A DNA stretch of 39,294 nt from a virus. Location: positions 1 through 39,294 of IMG/VR virus record IMGVR_UViG_3300015199_000007; one strand, 5' to 3'. Each line of letters begins with the position of its first letter. Positions within the stretch are counted from its first letter, which is position 1. A program made the translations under genes and the position numbers. Below, one piece after another: positions 36,507 to 39,294 of the stretch. The notes below the pieces were generated by a model. That model searched no databases and was not told the origin of the DNA. It saw nothing but the letters and a program-made list of their open reading frames with translations.

Positions 36507-37249
36507 TGACGTTCGCACCGGCCGCATCACTCGCGCTCTGGCTACGTCGCTACCACTACCGCAACGTCAAAGCAACGCAATACCTCCACGCGCTCCGGCA
36601 CGCCAAGACCGCGGCCGACCAGGCCGCGGCACGCGCACAGCTCGCGCGCTGGGAAGCACTCATGAGCGCCGCACAGAGCATGGTCCACCGGCGCGAAACC
36701 CAAATCGCCGCGCAGAAGCCTGCGCGCATCATGGAATGGATGCCCGGCGCAATCCACATGCCACGGGCCGGCTCTGGCACGCACGCCAGCGGATACGCCC
36801 CGAAAGGGCTGCTGCACACGACAGACGGCATGAGCGACGCCACGGGCACGCTCGACGGTAACCGCGACTGGCCGAACTTTGAGGTTATCCGCGACGGCCG
36901 CATCATCCAATACTTCCCGGTCAACGCATCGTCACGCGCGCTCGTCCACAACGGATACCCGGAAACGAACAATGGCGGCCCGTGCCAGATCGAGATAGTC
37001 TCACTAGAGCCGATGACGCTAACGCCGTCGCAGCGCACATCCCTGAAACGACTCATGCGGTTCATCGAGGCGAACCATGGCGTGCAACGCGCATCCCATG
37101 TCCGATGGGGGCACGATGGCGCATACCGGCTCCGCGCGGGCGTCTGGGTGGGTCTGCACGGATGGTGCGGGCACGAGCACGTCCCGGAGAACGATCACAC
37201 AGATCCGTCTGGGCCGGGCACCATCGCCATCAGCGACCTTCTCTCCTAG
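36506..37249 (+). CDS. Endolysin, N-acetylmuramoyl-L-alanine amidase type
   Basis: The 247-aa product has the amidase_2 pattern: GLLHTTDG with zinc ligand H104, the strand WPNFEVIRDGRIIQYFP, LVHNGYPETNNGGPCQIEIV, and GWCGHEHVPENDHTDPG-type end (H223-H225, D230-H231-D233) with the remaining ligands. Residues 1-75 are a basic helical extension, possibly for wall or membrane binding. It cuts the bond between muramic acid and the stem peptide. No signal peptide, so it depends on the holin. Confidence 0.85.
   Translation: MTFAPAASLALWLRRYHYRNVKATQYLHALRHAKTAADQAAARAQLARWEALMSAAQSMVHRRETQIAAQKPARIMEWMPGAIHMPRAGSGTHASGYAPKGLLHTTDGMSDATGTLDGNRDWPNFEVIRDGRIIQYFPVNASSRALVHNGYPETNNGGPCQIEIVSLEPMTLTPSQRTSLKRLMRFIEANHGVQRASHVRWGHDGAYRLRAGVWVGLHGWCGHEHVPENDHTDPSGPGTIAISDLLS
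36844..36872. repeat. 29-bp inverted repeat shared with the 31152 gene
   Basis: Exact reverse complement of 31501-31529. In the endolysin it encodes GTLDGNRDW, which appears to belong to the amidase core, so this is more likely the source copy. Confidence 0.9.
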
Positions 37250-37257
37250 TCGCACTG

Positions 37258-37272
37258 TTGCGGTTACCGCAA
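37258..37272. promoter_or_regulatory. Operator between endolysin and the leader-peptide ORF
   Basis: TTGCGGTTACCGCAA is a perfect palindrome around the central base. It lies 8 bases after the endolysin stop, with no good promoter boxes beside it. Confidence 0.6.
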
Positions 37273-37298
37273 CATCCCTAACCGAAGGAGGCGCCCCG

Positions 37299-37406
37299 AT
37301 GCGCAAACTATGGCACGCACTCGCAGCGTGCGCCGCAGCACTCGCCGTGGCACTCGCTGCGTGCGCCGCAGCACTCGCCATCAGCGACCTGTTTGCGCGA
37401 GCGTGA
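37299..37406 (+). pseudogene. Truncated secreted-protein start (35 aa)
   Basis: ATG 37299 has the same ribosome binding site and leader as the metalloprotease gene at 38206: MRKLWHALAACAAALAVALA against MRKLRHALAACAAALATLAL. The signal region is internally duplicated and the frame ends after AISDLFARA, without a mature protein. It is a broken duplicate, or a peptide with only a signal sequence. The following segment carries the inserted methyltransferase. Confidence 0.6.
37359..37393 (+). repeat. 35-bp direct repeat, left of the inserted gene
   Basis: Identical to 38083-38117. A 15-bp part of it (CGCCATCAGCGACCT) also occurs at the end of the endolysin gene (37225-37239). The pair brackets the AT-richer methyltransferase segment. 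Confidence 0.85.
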
Positions 37407-37460
37407 GCGTGGCGAGTGCTGCACAGGCTTGCTTGCCAATCGCAGGAGTTGGAGAAAATC

Positions 37461-38168
37461 GTGTCTAGTCATACTCCCATTGTACCACTACGCATTTTAG
37501 TAGCCTGTGAGTTTAGTGGTCGGGTACGTGAGGCTTTTCGCAAAATGGGTCACGATGCTTGGAGTTGCGACATTGAACCAGCAGCAGACGGTAGCCCATA
37601 TCACATACAGGACGATGTACTAAAACACCTGGGCGATGGTTGGAATATGATGATTGCTCACCCACCTTGCACCTACCTAAGCTATGTCGGCAACCGTCAC
37701 TGGAACAAGCCAGGACGAGCAGAGTTGCGTGAGGACGCACTACGGTTCTTTGTAGCACTAGCGGAAGCACCGATACCAAAAATCTGCGTAGAGAACCCGC
37801 TAGGCTACGCAGGCAAGGCATATCGCAAGTACGACCAGATAATTCAACCCTACTATTGGGGCGAACCATATCAGAAACGTACTTGCCTGTGGCTGAAAGG
37901 TTTACCGCCACTAACGTACGACAAGGAGAACGCCGTTAAGCCACCGCCGTTGTTCTATCTTGGCACTACGGGTAAACCTATCAACTGGGTAGAGGGTATC
38001 AAGGGTATGAGTGCGAAAGACCGACAGAAAGCACGTAATACGACCTTTCAAGGAATAGCAAATGCGATGGCAGAACAGTGGGGCGTGCGCCGCAGCACTC
38101 GCCATCAGCGACCTGTTGCGGTAACCGCAACATCCCAACCTTCTCTCCTAGTCGCACCGTTGCGGTAA
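37461..38168 (+). CDS. Cytosine-C5 methyltransferase-like protein, recent insertion
   Basis: GTG 37461 follows GGAGTTGGAG. The 235-aa product has RILVACEFSGRVREAF (AdoMet motif I), SCDIEP, and AHPPCTYLS with the Pro-Cys catalytic pair (C70), as in C5 methyltransferases of phages. Composition and codon use are clearly more AT-rich than all neighbours. The last 27 residues (RRSTRHQRPVAVTATSQPS and onward) are read from the flanking 35-bp repeat and the operator region, so the original C-terminus was lost or replaced. It lies between 35-bp direct repeats and looks like a horizontally acquired cargo gene. Confidence 0.8.
   Translation: MSSHTPIVPLRILVACEFSGRVREAFRKMGHDAWSCDIEPAADGSPYHIQDDVLKHLGDGWNMMIAHPPCTYLSYVGNRHWNKPGRAELREDALRFFVALAEAPIPKICVENPLGYAGKAYRKYDQIIQPYYWGEPYQKRTCLWLKGLPPLTYDKENAVKPPPLFYLGTTGKPINWVEGIKGMSAKDRQKARNTTFQGIANAMAEQWGVRRSTRHQRPVAVTATSQPSLLVAPLR
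38083..38117 (+). repeat. 35-bp direct repeat, right of the inserted gene
   Basis: Identical to 37359-37393. It runs directly into the operator at 38116. Confidence 0.85.
38116..38130. promoter_or_regulatory. Operator, first of a pair before the metalloprotease gene
   Basis: TTGCGGTAACCGCAA, a perfect palindrome around the central base. It is 44 bp from the next identical copy. Confidence 0.6.
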
Positions 38169-38174
38169 CCGCAA
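38160..38174. promoter_or_regulatory. Operator, second of a pair before the metalloprotease gene
   Basis: TTGCGGTAACCGCAA, same sequence as at 38116, 32 bp before the ATG at 38206. The surrounding 90 bp duplicate 37249-37338. Confidence 0.6.
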
Positions 38175-38205
38175 CATCCCAACCCTAACCGAAGGAGGCG
38201 CCCCG

Positions 38206-38763
38206 ATGCGCAAACTACGGCACGCACTCGCTGCGTGCGCCGCAGCACTCGCCACGCTCGCGCTCGCGCAACCCGCGAGCGCACTCCCGTACTATCCGCA
38301 AACATGGCTGAACACGGCGGCGGTCATCGCCAATAACTACTGGACACCTATCTTCGGCTTCCTCGGAACCAACGCATTCTACCCATCCGTTGCGGGCGGA
38401 TGGTGCAACACGCGCGGCGGCCTAACCTACATCGAGAAGGTGCCCACACCGGGCGACCCGACATACAGCAACGGCGCCTATGTGCTCGCGTACACCACCC
38501 TGGGCGCACCATGCCACATGACGATGACCACGGAACTGTACGGCGCGTCCGCGACCGCGCAAGCACTCTGGCAGCTCTACTGCTACATCATTGTTCACGA
38601 AGTAGGGCACGCCGTGCTCGGGCCCAACTTCTTTATCAACTCCAACGGCTTCGATCCCGCGCACTCCGCCGACCCGGCCAGTGTAATGAACGGCGTGCTC
38701 GGGTACGACCCCGGCTCCCCGCGTATGCCCGGCGGCTGCCTCCGCGGATACCCGGCACCCTAA
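38206..38763 (+). CDS. Secreted zinc metalloprotease-like protein
   Basis: The 185-aa product has a signal peptide (residues 1-26, cleavage expected after PASA). HEVGH at 131-135 gives two zinc ligands and the catalytic Glu, H153 in AHSADPASVM is a good third ligand, and M161 fits the Met-turn. This matches the matrixin pattern HExxHxxGxxH...M with about 12 extra residues before the third His. Four mature cysteines (67, 103, 126, 178) could form two disulfides. It may cut host surface or wall proteins, help lysis, or alter the lysogen. ATG 38206 follows AAGGAGG. Confidence 0.72.
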   Translation: MRKLRHALAACAAALATLALAQPASALPYYPQTWLNTAAVIANNYWTPIFGFLGTNAFYPSVAGGWCNTRGGLTYIEKVPTPGDPTYSNGAYVLAYTTLGAPCHMTMTTELYGASATAQALWQLYCYIIVHEVGHAVLGPNFFINSNGFDPAHSADPASVMNGVLGYDPGSPRMPGGCLRGYPAP

Positions 38764-38770
38764 CCCCGCG

Positions 38771-39082
38771 GTGCCCGACATCACAAACCGCGCCCGCATC
38801 TGCGCGGCGCTCAAGGAAGCCATGCGGTACACGGACGATGCGTACGGCAACGAACCCGCCGACGTTCACGAGCTGTTAGGCGAGCTGCTAGGCCGCGACC
38901 AGGTGGAGCCCGTCATCCAAGTCATGATCAGCACAGCCATCGAAGCATGCGACATCACAGACGAAATACCGCAGGCCACCATGGCAGCCATCATCAGCAT
39001 CACAGCCGCATCCCTAAGGCTCGGCTACTCGCTCGCCGTGCTCGACCATGCCGAACTAGCAACGCTAACAGACGGGATCTAA
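38771..39082 (+). CDS. Hypothetical acidic helical protein (103 aa)
   Basis: GTG 38771 is 7 bases after the protease stop. The product is mostly helical (RARICAALKEAMRYTDDAYG, VIQVMISTAIEACDITDE, TMAAIISITAASLRLGYSLAVLDHAEL) with one hydrophobic helix that could be buried or membrane associated. No family recognised. Confidence 0.5.
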   Translation: MPDITNRARICAALKEAMRYTDDAYGNEPADVHELLGELLGRDQVEPVIQVMISTAIEACDITDEIPQATMAAIISITAASLRLGYSLAVLDHAELATLTDGI

Positions 39083-39086
39083 CCCA

Positions 39087-39179
39087 ATGCACAAGACGAC
39101 ACGCAAGCTCGCGCTGGCGCTTCTGACGGTAACGATCATCGGGATCGCCAAGCTCGTCACACGCGGCACGCACAGATGA
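39087..39179 (+). CDS. Membrane micropeptide (30 aa)
   Basis: ATG 39087 gives MHKTTRKLALALLTVTIIGI followed by AKLVTRGTHR: a basic N-terminus, one hydrophobic span and a basic end. It may be a small membrane helper of lysis given its position, but no family is recognised and the ribosome binding site is weak. Confidence 0.4.
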   Translation: MHKTTRKLALALLTVTIIGIAKLVTRGTHR

Positions 39180-39294
39180 CGCTCGCACTTCCATGCTAAC
39201 GGATTCGTGCCAGCGCCGAGTGGCGTACACGGACACGCCGAGCTACAGGGCACAGTCGCAAGCCTCTCCAACCGCGACCTTTCAATCACGGTCG
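39180..39294. other. Right-end region
   Basis: No complete gene is seen. An ORF opened by ATG 39193 stays open to the last base in frame (34 codons) and would continue for 20 more codons if the right end joins the left end. Coding support is weak. Confidence 0.35.

Noticed and set aside
37359-38117. Insertion sequence carrying the methyltransferase
   Set aside because: The flanking repeats are direct, contain ordinary coding sequence, and no transposase or terminal inverted repeats are present.

Overview
The window reads as the nearly complete genome, in virion order, of a temperate siphovirus with a long non-contractile tail. The base composition is GC-rich with strong G/C preference at third codon positions. 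Head genes are of the HK97 type and the tail genes have the layout of phages of high-GC Gram-positive bacteria (actinobacteria). That host assignment is inference from gene style and composition, not from a database match. The putative attP is intact inside the window next to the integrase. It carries the 3' half of a tRNA gene that fits tRNA-Met(CAT), so this is a free or circularised phage order rather than an integrated prophage. The terminase genes lie near the left end and noncoding DNA lies at both ends.

Layout. 1-1.2 kb: a probable late promoter, three very small genes and a DNA methyltransferase. 1.25-10.1 kb: small terminase, a miniature remnant of a cytosine-C5 methyltransferase, large terminase, portal, prohead protease, capsid, a capsid-associated protein, a tRNA-like element, head-tail joining proteins and the tail tube protein. 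10.2-16.2 kb: the two tail chaperones joined by a -1 frameshift, tape measure, distal tail and tail-tip proteins, and a coiled-coil membrane protein. 16.2-18.7 kb: a metallophosphoesterase and an HD-domain nucleotidase fused to a second nucleotide-metabolism-like domain. 18.7-19.15 kb: a small XRE repressor on the minus strand and a divergent control region. 19.15-22.7 kb: early genes, including an ERF-like annealing protein, a RecB/Cas4-like nuclease and an excisionase-like HTH protein. 22.7-24.4 kb: three fibre-like genes closed by a strong terminator. 24.47-27.1 kb: a promoter, small genes, tyrosine integrase and attP. 27.1-36.1 kb: many small genes plus a sliding-clamp-like protein, SSB, endonuclease VII, RepA-like helicase, HNH nuclease, AEP primase, an initiator-like protein and a candidate origin with long repeats. 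36.1-39.2 kb: holin, amidase endolysin, an inserted AT-richer cytosine methyltransferase, a secreted metalloprotease and small genes.

The most striking unexplained structure is a 15-bp palindromic motif, TTGC-N7-GCAA. It occurs 13 times between 19.07 and 38.17 kb, with one further near match. I found none in the first 19 kb by a by-eye scan. Two copies sit in the divergent control region beside the XRE gene. Others overlap promoters, lie in attP, or lie between lysis genes. I read them as dispersed operators of the immunity repressor, comparable in concept to the stoperators of mycobacteriophage L5 but unrelated in sequence. Other notable items are two tRNA-like elements, a methyltransferase reduced to its first and last motifs, a 29-bp exact inverted repeat shared by two unrelated genes, and a replication set (initiator, helicase, primase, SSB, clamp-like protein) with no recognisable DNA polymerase.
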